Source: an uncultured Gammaproteobacteria bacterium
GTDB taxonomy: Bacteria > Pseudomonadota > Gammaproteobacteria > Steroidobacterales > XN24
DNA length: 55,730 nt
Assembly (NCBI GenBank): GCA_937924335.1
Contig: CALDWW010000058.1
Location: 1 to 55,730, forward strand
Reading direction: 5' to 3'
Shown one piece after another: positions 16,934 to 25,884 of the stretch; the stretch's first letter is position 1, and each line of letters starts with the position of its first letter. Both the position numbers and the translations under genes were made by a program. Under the pieces are notes generated by a model that had not been told where the DNA came from, ran no database searches, and saw only the letters and a program-made list of their open reading frames with translations.

Positions 16934-17002
16934 CCGGCATGGCGTGGGGCAGGGCAGCGTTCGCCTGATGGCCAGTGTCCGGTCGGCAAGAGGGGAGGAT
17001 CA

Positions 17003-17374
17003 TTGAGGAGAGCGACGCTCGCAGTATTGATTTGCGGGTTCCTGACTACGCTCGGGTTCATGTTCCATGCCGGCGAGCCGCAGCGGCTGTCCTGGTGGCC
17101 GCTATTTGTTCCGTTCGCTGCCTGGGCGGGCGTGCCCTATGCGTTGGTCTATGCCGCATCGCGCCGCGGCCCGGCTACGACAGCGTCCCACGCTGTGGTG
17201 TTTTTGAGCGCGCTGGCGGTCTCCGGGTTCAGTGCCCTGATGCTCTATCAGGCTTTTATCGCCCACCCAGATGCGCAGAGCGGGATCGTGTTGCTCTTCA
17301 TCCCGTTCTACCAGGTCCTGGGGCTGCTGCCGTTGCTGTGGGTCGCCCGTGTGCTGGCCCGGCGCGGCCCCTAG
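17003..17374 (+). CDS. Small inner-membrane protein, unknown
   Basis: A 123-residue protein with three or four hydrophobic helices (LAVLICGFLTTLGFMF, WWPLFVPFAAWAGVPYALVYA, AVVFLSALAVSGFSALMLYQAF, GIVLLFIPFYQVLGLLPLLWVA). The start is TTG at 17003, preceded by AGGGGAGG at 16991-16998. It follows the beta-sandwich gene by 69 nt and may be cotranscribed. Its stop codon overlaps the stop of the convergent alcohol dehydrogenase gene by 4 nt, with no room for a terminator between. No family recognised. Confidence 0.65.
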   Translation: MRRATLAVLICGFLTTLGFMFHAGEPQRLSWWPLFVPFAAWAGVPYALVYAASRRGPATTASHAVVFLSALAVSGFSALMLYQAFIAHPDAQSGIVLLFIPFYQVLGLLPLLWVARVLARRGP

Positions 17375-18582
17375 GCCAGCATCTTCGCGATCAGTCGCTC
17401 GCAGGTGCGCTGGTCCATGTAGCGCGGCACCGCATAGGTGTAGTGCGCCTCTTTCAGCGCATTACGCGCGATGGCCGGGATGTCTGAACGGTGCAATGCT
17501 TCCAACCGGTCAGGGATGCCGAATTCCTCGTTCAGATCGCGGATGTGTTCGATGAAGCGACTGGCCAGCTGCTGCGGCCGGTCGCCCTTCTTCCTGAGAC
17601 CGGAGACGTCGGCGAGCTTGGACAGTTTGCGTGTGCAACTGCGCTTGGAGAAGTCCAGCACGTAGGGCATGACGATGGCGTTCGCCAACCCATGGGGCGT
17701 GTGATAGAAGGCGCCGAAATTGTGCGAGATGGCGTGCACGTAGCCCACGCCGGCACGGGTGAATGCCAGGGCGGCGTAGTAGGAAGCGAATGACATGGCC
17801 TGGCGTGCTTTCAGGTCCTTGCCCTTCGAGACCGCCCGGGGCAGGTTCTCCATGATCAGTTTCGTCGCCGCAAGCGCGTAGCCGTCCGTCTCCGGGAGGG
17901 CATTGGCGGAGATATAGGCTTCGACCGCGTGGGTCAGCGCGTCCATGCCGGTGGCGGCGGTGATGTGCGGCGGCAGCCCGGTCATCAGCGCCCCATCCAG
18001 CGAAGCCATCATCGGCACCAGCTTGGGATCCATGATCGGTGACTTTTTCTTCTTCTTGGGGTCCGAGACCACGGCGGCGATGGTCACCTCGGACCCGGTG
18101 CCGGCGGTTGTCGGGACCGCATACAGCGGCATCGGCGCCGTGAAGACCTTGAACATGCCTTCCATCCTGGAGATCGGCTTGTCATTGGTGGCCCGGGCCG
18201 CGATCACCTTGGCCGCATCGATAGAGGAACCACCGCCCACCGCGAGGATGGCCTGGCAACGTTCCCGCTTGAGCACCTTCAGGCCGGCCTCGATCTGATC
18301 GACCGTCGGGTCGGGCAGGATGCCGTCGTAGATCGCGTACCTGACGCCGAGATCCTCCAGCTTGGCCTCGATGTCGTCCAGCAGGCCGATCTTGACCAGC
18401 ATGCCGTCGGTGACGATCAGCAGCTTGCGCACGCCCATCTGCGAGATGGCTTCGCACAACTGTAGCGAGGAGCCGGGACCGGAGAACAGGGTGGGCTTGG
18501 GGAAGGGCAGAGTCTTGACCAGGCCCTTCAGGGTTTTCATCAGGCTCTGGTAACCAGTGACCTGGATGCCGAATGGGATCAT
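17371..18582 (-). CDS. Iron-containing (group III) alcohol dehydrogenase
   Basis: NAD(P)-dependent alcohol/aldehyde oxidoreductase of about 403 residues. Nucleotide-binding GGGSSIDAAK and metal-binding residues are in place: Asp and His in GMDALTHAVEAY, His in HAISHNFGAFYHTPHGLANA (two sites). The insert DPKKKKKSP is an unusually basic loop. ATG 18582 is preferred over the longer frame to 18681 because AGAGG precedes it and homology begins soon after. It is divergent from the acyl-reductase-like gene (250-base gap); together they suggest interconversion of fatty acyl, aldehyde and alcohol, with this enzyme handling the aldehyde/alcohol step. That pairing is inference. Confidence 0.88.
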   Translation of the reverse strand: MIPFGIQVTGYQSLMKTLKGLVKTLPFPKPTLFSGPGSSLQLCEAISQMGVRKLLIVTDGMLVKIGLLDDIEAKLEDLGVRYAIYDGILPDPTVDQIEAGLKVLKRERCQAILAVGGGSSIDAAKVIAARATNDKPISRMEGMFKVFTAPMPLYAVPTTAGTGSEVTIAAVVSDPKKKKKSPIMDPKLVPMMASLDGALMTGLPPHITAATGMDALTHAVEAYISANALPETDGYALAATKLIMENLPRAVSKGKDLKARQAMSFASYYAALAFTRAGVGYVHAISHNFGAFYHTPHGLANAIVMPYVLDFSKRSCTRKLSKLADVSGLRKKGDRPQQLASRFIEHIRDLNEEFGIPDRLEALHRSDIPAIARNALKEAHYTYAVPRYMDQRTCERLIAKMLA

Positions 18583-18831
18583 GCCGTTGCCTCTGTTTTT
18601 CTTGTCGGCCCGGCGATGCCGGGTGCGGTGCAGGATATCAAGTATAGGTAATTCGGTCCCATACCCGTATCCCGGGCGCAAAGTTGTGTCTGCGGCCCGG
18701 GCAGGGTGTAATTACCGGCCCGGACCGTGGTCGCGCAGGCGCGGCGCGGCGCGGGGGACTAGGATAGAAAGGGGACCAGGCGAGCCGCCATCGTGGCGGC
18801 GCATGGAGTCCTCGTCGAACCGGAGCCTTCC

Positions 18832-21366
18832 ATGAAGAAAGTCGTCAGCGTATCCCTGGGCCCCTCGTCCAAGGACATCGAGTTCAAGACCCGTTTCCTC
18901 GGCCAGGACTTCCTTGTCAAACGCGTGGGCGCGGATGGGGACTCGGGTAAGGCCTGGGAAATGCTGCGGCGGCATCAGTCCGAGTCGGACGCTATCGGTC
19001 TGGGCATGATCCAGGATCACTACGACATCGGTTCCCGGCGACTTGTCCACAAGGAAACCGAGCGGCTGCTCAAGGTCGTCACCCGGGTGCCCGTCACGAC
19101 CGGTGCCGCGCTGCGGCGCCTGCTCCAGGTACGCGCAGTCCGCCACGTACAGAAGAAGCTGGGCAACTACTTCAACAACAACCTGGTGCTGTTCCTGAAC
19201 GGGATGGTCAACTACGACATGGCCCAGACCATGTCCGATTACACTCCCAACCTGAAATTCGCCGACGCGGTGCTGGACACCGGCGCGCCGGCGGTGCTGA
19301 CGTCGCTGGATCAGCTCGAGCTCTATGCCCGCGGCACCCAGTTGGCTTCCTCGGTGATCCCGACATCGGTCATCCCGACCAGGACGCTGGCCAAACTGCC
19401 GGGTCTGACCAAGCTTCGCAAGGAGATCCTGACCCGGGAGGTGGAGAAGTGCCACGTCATCGTCGGCACCTTTGACGACATCGCGATCTTCGGTACGCCG
19501 GAGAACCTGGAAGGCAAGACGCTCATCACGTCGGCCATCGATGAGGACCGGCTGGATTTCTTCAAGGAGTGCAACGTCAATCTTGTCGTGGACGTCTCGC
19601 CGATGCTGTTCGACAAGGTGGTGGGGCTCAGTACTATCGAAGCGATGGTGCTGGCAGCGCTGGACACCACGAGCGAAGAACTCGGGGATCACGACCTCGA
19701 GGAGATCATCGAGGAACTCAGGATCGAGCCAAGGCTGCTGCATCCGACAGGTGAATTCCGCAACATCCGTCGCTTCGCGTTCGTTATCCATCCGTTGAGC
19801 CAGGAATACATCCGCAAGGGTTTCCCGCTGCCGAAGGCGACACCGAAGATCGTGATGGACCAGGTAGAGAAGGCGGCCGCGCATATGCCGCCGATGATCT
19901 ATTGCAAGATGGACAACATCATCTCACCCACCGGCGCCGAGGCGGAAGGCTGGCTGATCCTCGTCGGTGGGACGCCAAAAGAGATGCTCACCCGCAGCCC
20001 GGAGTTCACCTATCGGCGGCTGTTGGCGGCGGCGAAGATGGCCGAGAAGATGGGTGCGCAGATCATCGGTCTGGGCGCCTTCACCAAGGTTGTCGGTGAC
20101 GCCGGTGTGACGGTGGCCAGACGGGCGAGTATCCCGGTCACCACCGGAAACAGCTACTCGGCTTCCGGCGCCCTGTGGGCGGCGGCGGACGCGATGCGAC
20201 GCATGAACCTGGTCAAAGTACGCAAGAATGGCAAGGTGGCGGCCAAGACCATGGTCATCGGCGCCTCCGGATCGATCGGGTCCGTGAGCGCCCGACTGCT
20301 GGCCATGGCATTCGACGAGGTCTACCTCGCTGCCCGCACCCAGTCCAAGCTCGACGCACTCAAGAAGTCGATCCTGAAAGAGACGCCGGACGCCAAAGTC
20401 GTGGCGACGACCGACTATGAGAAGTACCTGAGCGACATGGACATGATCGTGACGTCTACGTCAGGGGCAGGCAAGAAGATTCTCGATATCACCAAGGTGA
20501 AGCCCGGCTGCGTGATCACCGACGTGGCGCGACCGCTGGACCTGCCGCCTGAAGAGGTCGCCAAGCGGCCCGACGTGCTGGTGATCGAGTCCGGCGAAAT
20601 ACAGATGCCCAGTGAAGTCCGCATGAAGGACATCGGACTGCCCGACAACGTCATCTATGCGTGTCTGGCGGAGACGATCGTGCTGGCGCTGGAAGGCCGC
20701 TTCGAGGTGTTCACTATCGGCCGCGATACCGAGTGGCGGAAGGTCAAGGAGATCTACAAGCTCGGGATCAGGCACGGCATGAGGTTGGCGGCGATCTCCG
20801 GCGTGAACGGCGTCTATAGTGACGCCGACATCGCCAAGGTCGTCAAGCTGGCGAAGCAGACACGCAAGACCTGGAAGCCGGGCCAGACCACGTCGGCGAA
20901 ACTGAAGAAAGCGGCGAGTCCGGCGAAGGCCGCAGGGAAGAAGGCTGCCCCGAAGCCTGCGCGGAAGAAGGCTGCTGCAAAGACGATCCCGGTGAAGAAG
21001 GCGACTGCCAGTAAGAAGGCGGCGGCGAAGAAGAAACCGGCCGCCAGGAAGAAGCCGTCCAAAGCTGGTACCGCAAGGAAGTCTGCGGCCGGGAAGACGG
21101 CCGTGAAGAAGAAGCCGACGCGGAAGGCGCCGGCGAAGAGAGCAGTGGCGAAGAAGAAGTCTGCCAGCGGGAAAAAACCCGCCAGAGCCGCGGCCAGGAA
21201 GACCGCCGTGAAGAAGAAGCGGGTCCGTAAGGCGCCCGTGAAGAAAGCAGCGACGAAGAAGAAGCCAGTCAGGCAGCCCGCCGCCAGGAAGAAGGTCGTG
21301 AAACGACCGGCCCGCCGGTCAACCGCCAAAAAGCCGGCCGGCAAGAAGGCGCGCTCTAAAGCCTAG
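18832..21366 (+). CDS. Acyl-ACP-reductase-like dehydrogenase with histone H1-like tail
   Basis: An 844-residue protein in three parts. Residues 1-320 are an uncharacterised region. About 325-650 resemble cyanobacterial long-chain acyl-ACP reductase (AAR): FAFVIHPLSQEYIR at the start, VTTGNSYSASGALW, the NADPH motif VIGASGSIGSVSARLL (about 471-486), and YACLAETIVLALEG where Cys611 falls on the acyl-thioester cysteine of AAR. From about 690 on is a Lys/Ala/Pro tail of roughly 150 residues (repeats of KKAAAKKKPA type) like histone H1 or AlgP, which would bind DNA or polyanions. Start ATG 18832 follows GGAG by 6 nt; an upstream in-frame start at 18793 lacks support. Expected product: fatty aldehyde. 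Divergent partner: iron alcohol dehydrogenase. Confidence 0.75.
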   Translation: MKKVVSVSLGPSSKDIEFKTRFLGQDFLVKRVGADGDSGKAWEMLRRHQSESDAIGLGMIQDHYDIGSRRLVHKETERLLKVVTRVPVTTGAALRRLLQVRAVRHVQKKLGNYFNNNLVLFLNGMVNYDMAQTMSDYTPNLKFADAVLDTGAPAVLTSLDQLELYARGTQLASSVIPTSVIPTRTLAKLPGLTKLRKEILTREVEKCHVIVGTFDDIAIFGTPENLEGKTLITSAIDEDRLDFFKECNVNLVVDVSPMLFDKVVGLSTIEAMVLAALDTTSEELGDHDLEEIIEELRIEPRLLHPTGEFRNIRRFAFVIHPLSQEYIRKGFPLPKATPKIVMDQVEKAAAHMPPMIYCKMDNIISPTGAEAEGWLILVGGTPKEMLTRSPEFTYRRLLAAAKMAEKMGAQIIGLGAFTKVVGDAGVTVARRASIPVTTGNSYSASGALWAAADAMRRMNLVKVRKNGKVAAKTMVIGASGSIGSVSARLLAMAFDEVYLAARTQSKLDALKKSILKETPDAKVVATTDYEKYLSDMDMIVTSTSGAGKKILDITKVKPGCVITDVARPLDLPPEEVAKRPDVLVIESGEIQMPSEVRMKDIGLPDNVIYACLAETIVLALEGRFEVFTIGRDTEWRKVKEIYKLGIRHGMRLAAISGVNGVYSDADIAKVVKLAKQTRKTWKPGQTTSAKLKKAASPAKAAGKKAAPKPARKKAAAKTIPVKKATASKKAAAKKKPAARKKPSKAGTARKSAAGKTAVKKKPTRKAPAKRAVAKKKSASGKKPARAAARKTAVKKKRVRKAPVKKAATKKKPVRQPAARKKVVKRPARRSTAKKPAGKKARSKA

Positions 21367-21374
21367 GAGCTGCG

Positions 21375-21406
21375 GTCGATCGGCAGGCTTCCCGGCCTGC
21401 CGGATC
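21375..21406. terminator. Hairpin between convergent genes
   Basis: GGCAGGC and GCCTGCC flanked by CGATC/GATCG form a stem of about 12 pairs with one bulge and a short loop, just after the stop of the reductase gene and before the convergent permease gene. There is no T run on either side, so termination by this hairpin alone is uncertain. Confidence 0.4.
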
Positions 21407-21429
21407 GGCATCCCGGGTGGGACTGGTGA

Positions 21430-23262
21430 TTACCCGTGATACGGGAAGATCAACGGTGCGATGAGCAGCGTCGCGACGTAGGTCAGCAGCAGCAACGGCA
21501 CACCTGTCTTGACGAAATCCATGAACCGGGAGCGCCCCGGCTCTACCACCAGCGTCACCACCGGCGTCGACACCGGCGTCACGAAGGCGGCGGACGCGGC
21601 GATCAACACGGCGATGGCAAACGGGTAGGGCGAGACCCCGAGCTTGGCCGCTGCGGTGATGGCGATCGGCGCCACCAGGACTGCCGCGGCGGTGTTGGAC
21701 AGGAACAGTCCGAGGGCCGCGGTGAGAAAGAAGATGAAGCTCAGCATCACGCCGGGCCCGGCGTCGCCCACCGCGCCCATCAGCCCATCCACGATGAGAT
21801 CGGTGCCGCCAGTCTGCTGCAGGGCATCGGCCAGCGGCAGCATGCCGGCGACCAACACGATGCTGCTCCAGTGGATCGCCCGATACGCGTCTTCCATCGT
21901 CAGGCAGCGGGTGAAGACCGCGGCGATGACCGCCATGATGACGGCGGAGACCAGCGGGACCACGTCGAAGATCGCCAAGCCCACCATGGCGACAAGGATC
22001 GTGAGGGCCGTCGGCATGCGCTTGTATTCGGGCACGATCTCGGCGTGTTCGGCGGGCAGCTCGGTGACGATGAAATCATGTGTCAGGGCCTGCAGCTGGC
22101 GGATCTTCGACCAGGCGCCGAAGACGAACAGGCTGTCCGAGGCCAGCAGTTTGGCGTCGCGAAAGTCTTCCACCGGCTCCTTGCCACGGCGCAGGCCGAG
22201 GACATGGACGTTGTAGTGGCTGCGGAACTCCGCGTCCACCAGTGACTTGCCGATAAGCCCGGACTCCGGGTGGATCAGCACGGTGGCGCCGCCGGCTTCC
22301 CACAGCCAGCGCTGACGGCTGGCGGCGGTGATGGGGATCTGTCTGAGCTGCCGCTCTGCGGCGAGGTGCTGGCAGGCTTCGCTCTCGCCGATCACCAGCA
22401 GTTCGTCCTGGGCATGGATCTCCATGTCGGGACCCGGCGCCGGGATGCGGTTCTCGCTACGCGGCGCACGGCGCAGGATGCCGAGGACACGGACGCCGAA
22501 GTCGGTCTCGATGTTGGTCTCCCCCAGGGTGACGCCGACCAGAGGTGAGCGAGGATCGACGACGAGTTTTCCAGCTTCGCCCTTGACCTGGAAGTCCTGC
22601 GAGAGTTCGTCGATGCGTCGTCGGCGGGTCTTCGTCGCAGGTGCCTCGACCTCGCCCGGGAGCAGCCTGCGGCCGATGAGCAGTACGTAGCCGACGGCGA
22701 TCACCAGGACCACCAGGCCCACCTTGCTAAAGCCAAAGAACCCGAAACCCTCGAAGCCGGCGTCCTTGAGTTCCTCATTGATGACCAGATTCGGCGGCGT
22801 GGCGATCAGCGTGAGCATGCCGCTGATGAGCGCGGCGTAGGACAACGGGATCAGCATACGCGAGGCGTTGAGATTAGCCTCGGCGGCGATCCGCAGCACG
22901 ATCGGGATAAAAATGGCGACGATGGCCGTGGAGCTCATGACAGAGCCGAGCAAGGCGGCCGCAACCATCACGACGACGAGCAGCCGGGTCTCGCTGGTGC
23001 CGCCCTTTTTCATGATCCAGTCGCCGACTGCACGGGCCACGCCGGTCCGGTCGAGCATCTCGCCGATCACCAGCAACCCTGCTACCAGTATGACCACCGA
23101 GCTGCCGAAGCCAGCCAGGGACTCGCCGACCGTCAGCACGCCGCTGATCATCAGCGCCAGCACCACGAGCAAGGCGACGATATCGAAGCGGATCCGGTTA
23201 CTTGCCATGGCGACGGCGGCGACGACGATCAACACGAATACGAACTTCATCTCACCGGTCAT
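21430..23262 (-). CDS. SLC13/DASS-family permease with two TrkA-C domains
   Basis: A 610-residue inner-membrane transporter for anions such as sulfate, or for dicarboxylates. Two membrane halves (about 5-205 and 405-605) flank two soluble RCK_C/TrkA-C regulatory domains (about 220-310 and 320-400), the arrangement of many bacterial SLC13 permeases. Family motifs SSTAIVAIFIPIV, ATPPNLVINE and SNTAAAVLVAPIAI are present. It is convergent with the reductase gene. The next gene, transcribed away, encodes an alkylsulfatase that would release sulfate, so sulfate as cargo is attractive but unproven. Confidence 0.85.
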   Translation of the reverse strand: MTGEMKFVFVLIVVAAVAMASNRIRFDIVALLVVLALMISGVLTVGESLAGFGSSVVILVAGLLVIGEMLDRTGVARAVGDWIMKKGGTSETRLLVVVMVAAALLGSVMSSTAIVAIFIPIVLRIAAEANLNASRMLIPLSYAALISGMLTLIATPPNLVINEELKDAGFEGFGFFGFSKVGLVVLVIAVGYVLLIGRRLLPGEVEAPATKTRRRRIDELSQDFQVKGEAGKLVVDPRSPLVGVTLGETNIETDFGVRVLGILRRAPRSENRIPAPGPDMEIHAQDELLVIGESEACQHLAAERQLRQIPITAASRQRWLWEAGGATVLIHPESGLIGKSLVDAEFRSHYNVHVLGLRRGKEPVEDFRDAKLLASDSLFVFGAWSKIRQLQALTHDFIVTELPAEHAEIVPEYKRMPTALTILVAMVGLAIFDVVPLVSAVIMAVIAAVFTRCLTMEDAYRAIHWSSIVLVAGMLPLADALQQTGGTDLIVDGLMGAVGDAGPGVMLSFIFFLTAALGLFLSNTAAAVLVAPIAITAAAKLGVSPYPFAIAVLIAASAAFVTPVSTPVVTLVVEPGRSRFMDFVKTGVPLLLLTYVATLLIAPLIFPYHG

Positions 23263-23602
23263 GGTTCATTTGCTCCCTGCAGCAGGCCGAGTTTCTGCGC
23301 GGCCCAAAATGGCCGATTGACCGCGAGTTAAATGGTACCGCGGACGGTGTGGCAGTATCTCATGGAGCGGGAGGGGGACCCGGTTGTCCGCTCCCAGCAG
23401 ACTTGCTAGCGAGCCGGTGGCATACTAAGCCGTTAGGGTGCCCTGCCGCACCTCGCCACGATGCCTGTCAGTCTTCCGGCTGGTTTCCCGACTGGCAAAT
23501 GCATCGGACGAATGACGCTGGACGACTGCCCGACCACCGGGCCAGTTCCGCACAATAAGAGAAACCGCGTGATCGGATAGTGAACTCCGGGAGGGAGAGT
23601 TG
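23263..23602. other. Divergent intergenic region, nothing defined
   Basis: About 340 bases separate the permease and the alkylsulfatase gene. It must hold both promoters, but I find no -35/-10 pair with good spacing, no hairpin with a T tract, and only shadow reading frames. Confidence 0.4.
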
Positions 23603-25687
23603 ATGAAGTATTCCAGAAGCCTCGTGTTACTGATGGCGGCTCTCGCCTCCTGGTCCCTGGCGTTCGCCGCGGGCGGCGGCGCCGGCAATCTGCAGCCTGT
23701 GGATCCGGACAAACACTTCCATCCCAAGGGTAAGCCGCCCTCGGAATACACGCTGAGGGCGTTGGAGGCTGCCCGCGGAACGCTGCCGTTCTCGGACAAG
23801 CGCGACTTCGACGAGATCGACAAGGGATTCATGGCGGCGCCCGAGACCTGGCAGATCAAGGGTGAGAAGGGCAACGTCGTCTGGGATATGGAGCGATACA
23901 AATTTCTGCTGGAGGAGAAGGAGTATCCGAGCATCCACCCGTCGTTGCAGCGACAGTCGACGCTCAACATGAATTACGGCCTCTATGAGGTCGTTCCGGA
24001 CGTCTACCAGGTACGTGGCTTCGACCTCGCCAACATCTCGTTCATAAAAGGCGATACCGGCTGGATCATCTTCGATCCGCTCACCTCGAAGGAGACGTCG
24101 CAGGCGGCGTTCGAACTGCTGGAGAAACACGTCGGCAAATTCCCTGTCAAGGCGGTGGTTTACTCACACTCCCACGGCGACCACTGGGGCGGCGTGCGCG
24201 GTGTCGTCGACGAGGCCGACGTGCGCTCTGGCAAGGTGCAGATCATCGCGCCGCGAGACTTCATGTTGCACACGGTCTCGGAGAACGTATACGCCGGCAA
24301 CGCGATGAACCGGAGATTGTTCTACCAGTACGGCATCCTGCTTCCGGCCAGCCCCTTCGGTCATACGGGTCAGGGCCTGGGCCAGAATGTGTCGATCGGC
24401 ACGATCACGTTGATCGCGCCCACCCGTATCATCGAGGACGAAATCGAGGAACTGACCATCGACGGCGTCCGGATGATCTTCCAGAATACGCCGGGTACCG
24501 AAGCGCCCTCGGAGATGAACACCTACTTCCCCGACATGAAACTGCTGTGGGTAGCAGAGAATGTGACCTCCACTTTCCACAACATCTACACGTTGCGAGG
24601 AGCTCCGGTGCGAGACGCACTGCGCTGGTCCAAGTACATCAGCGAAGTCCTCTACATGTTCGGCCAGGAGGCCGATGTCATGTTCGCCTCCCATCACTGG
24701 CCGCGCTGGGGCAACGCCCGTATCCAGGAGGTGCTGCGTGGTCAGCGCGACCTCTATGCCAATATCAACAACCAGGTGCTGCACCTGGCGAACCAGGGCG
24801 TGACCATCAACCAGGTGCACAACGTCTTCGAGACGCCGAAGGCGATCTCGGATCAGTGGTATAACCGCGGCTACCACGGCTCGCCGGAACACAACAGCCG
24901 CGCCGTCATCAATCGTTTCCTGGGTTACTGGGACGCTAATCCGGCGACCCTGATCCCCCTGTCGCCTGCCGATTCAGCGCCTTTGTATGTGGAGATGATG
25001 GGCGGAGCGGACAGCATCATGGAGAAAGGCAGGAGCCTGCACGATTCTGGCGAGTACATGCTGGCCCAGGAGATTCTCAACAAGCTGGTGCAGGCCGAGC
25101 CCGGCAATCAGGCCGCGAAGGATTTGCTCGCCGACGTCTACGAGCAGATCGGCTACCAGCAGGAGAACCCGGGCCTGCGCAACAGTTATCTGGCCGGCGC
25201 CTTCGAGTTGCGCTCGGGGATCCCCGGGGGCGCGCAGGTCAGCTCTGCCGGCCCGGACGTCATCCGCGCCATGAGCACCGGTCTGTTCCTCGATTTTGTC
25301 GGTATCCGAATGGACACCAGGAAGGTCGAGGGATTCGAGTTCACTGCCAACCTGATCACGCCCGACAACGGCGAGAAATACCTGGTCGAACTCAGCAACG
25401 GCACCCTGACGAATGCCGAGGGCTTCCAGGCGAAAGATCCCGATCTGTCGATCACCATCAACCGGACCGACCTGGAGCCGGTGATGATGGGCCTGAAGAC
25501 GCTGCGGTCGCAGATCGACGAGGGCGTCGCCAAGGCCGAGGGCGACACGTCGATCCTGGGCAAGCTGGCGGCTGCGCTAGTGACGTTCAATCCGCGATTC
25601 GAGATCCTGCCCGGTACCGCCGGTCCTGCCGAGAAGACAGAGCTGCGCGACTTTGAGGTCGGTGACATCGGCGAACGGGGAGAATAG
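23603..25687 (+). CDS. Exported alkylsulfatase (SdsA1/BDS1-type metallo-beta-lactamase fold)
   Basis: Hydrolyses linear primary alkyl sulfates to alcohol and sulfate. About 694 residues: signal peptide (1-22, ending ASWSLAFA), metallo-beta-lactamase domain with HSHGDHWGG (His189, His191, Asp193, His194) and further family signatures (NTPGTEAPSEMNTYFP, FASHHWPRWGN), a helical dimerisation region (about 460-540) and a C-terminal SCP2-like domain (about 560-690), the full plan of type III sulfatases. ATG 23603 is preceded by GGGAGGGAGAG; a TTG one codon earlier is dismissed. Alcohol released could feed the nearby alcohol dehydrogenase, an inference from proximity. Confidence 0.92.
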   Translation: MKYSRSLVLLMAALASWSLAFAAGGGAGNLQPVDPDKHFHPKGKPPSEYTLRALEAARGTLPFSDKRDFDEIDKGFMAAPETWQIKGEKGNVVWDMERYKFLLEEKEYPSIHPSLQRQSTLNMNYGLYEVVPDVYQVRGFDLANISFIKGDTGWIIFDPLTSKETSQAAFELLEKHVGKFPVKAVVYSHSHGDHWGGVRGVVDEADVRSGKVQIIAPRDFMLHTVSENVYAGNAMNRRLFYQYGILLPASPFGHTGQGLGQNVSIGTITLIAPTRIIEDEIEELTIDGVRMIFQNTPGTEAPSEMNTYFPDMKLLWVAENVTSTFHNIYTLRGAPVRDALRWSKYISEVLYMFGQEADVMFASHHWPRWGNARIQEVLRGQRDLYANINNQVLHLANQGVTINQVHNVFETPKAISDQWYNRGYHGSPEHNSRAVINRFLGYWDANPATLIPLSPADSAPLYVEMMGGADSIMEKGRSLHDSGEYMLAQEILNKLVQAEPGNQAAKDLLADVYEQIGYQQENPGLRNSYLAGAFELRSGIPGGAQVSSAGPDVIRAMSTGLFLDFVGIRMDTRKVEGFEFTANLITPDNGEKYLVELSNGTLTNAEGFQAKDPDLSITINRTDLEPVMMGLKTLRSQIDEGVAKAEGDTSILGKLAAALVTFNPRFEILPGTAGPAEKTELRDFEVGDIGERGE

Positions 25688-25884
25688 CGATGCGGTCGCC
25701 GCTCGATCATCGGGCAGCGCAAACGAACGGACCTTCCACGCTTGCGCGGTCGGACCGCGACAGGGCATTTGTGTTTGGTTCTTGTCCGACTATGGTTGCG
25801 GAGGAGAATGTCGAGCAGATATGAGTATCTCTTGTAGTGGCCGGCTCGTCTCGAGACCGGTCGCGTAACGAGGCAGAGGAGCAG

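Noticed and set aside
18712..19884. 390-codon minus-strand frame opposite the acyl-reductase gene
   Set aside because: Rich in Arg/Asp/Gln with no recognisable domain; the sense frame shows conserved AAR features.
20814..21344. Phe/Ala-rich minus-strand frame that looks like a membrane protein
   Set aside because: It is simply the reverse complement of the Lys/Ala codon repeats (AAG gives CTT, i.e. Phe/Leu) of the histone-like tail.
20900..21360. Tandem DNA repeat array, possibly a CRISPR or minisatellite
   Set aside because: The repetition comes from Lys/Ala/Pro codons of the histone-like tail; units vary in length and sequence and there are no spacers.
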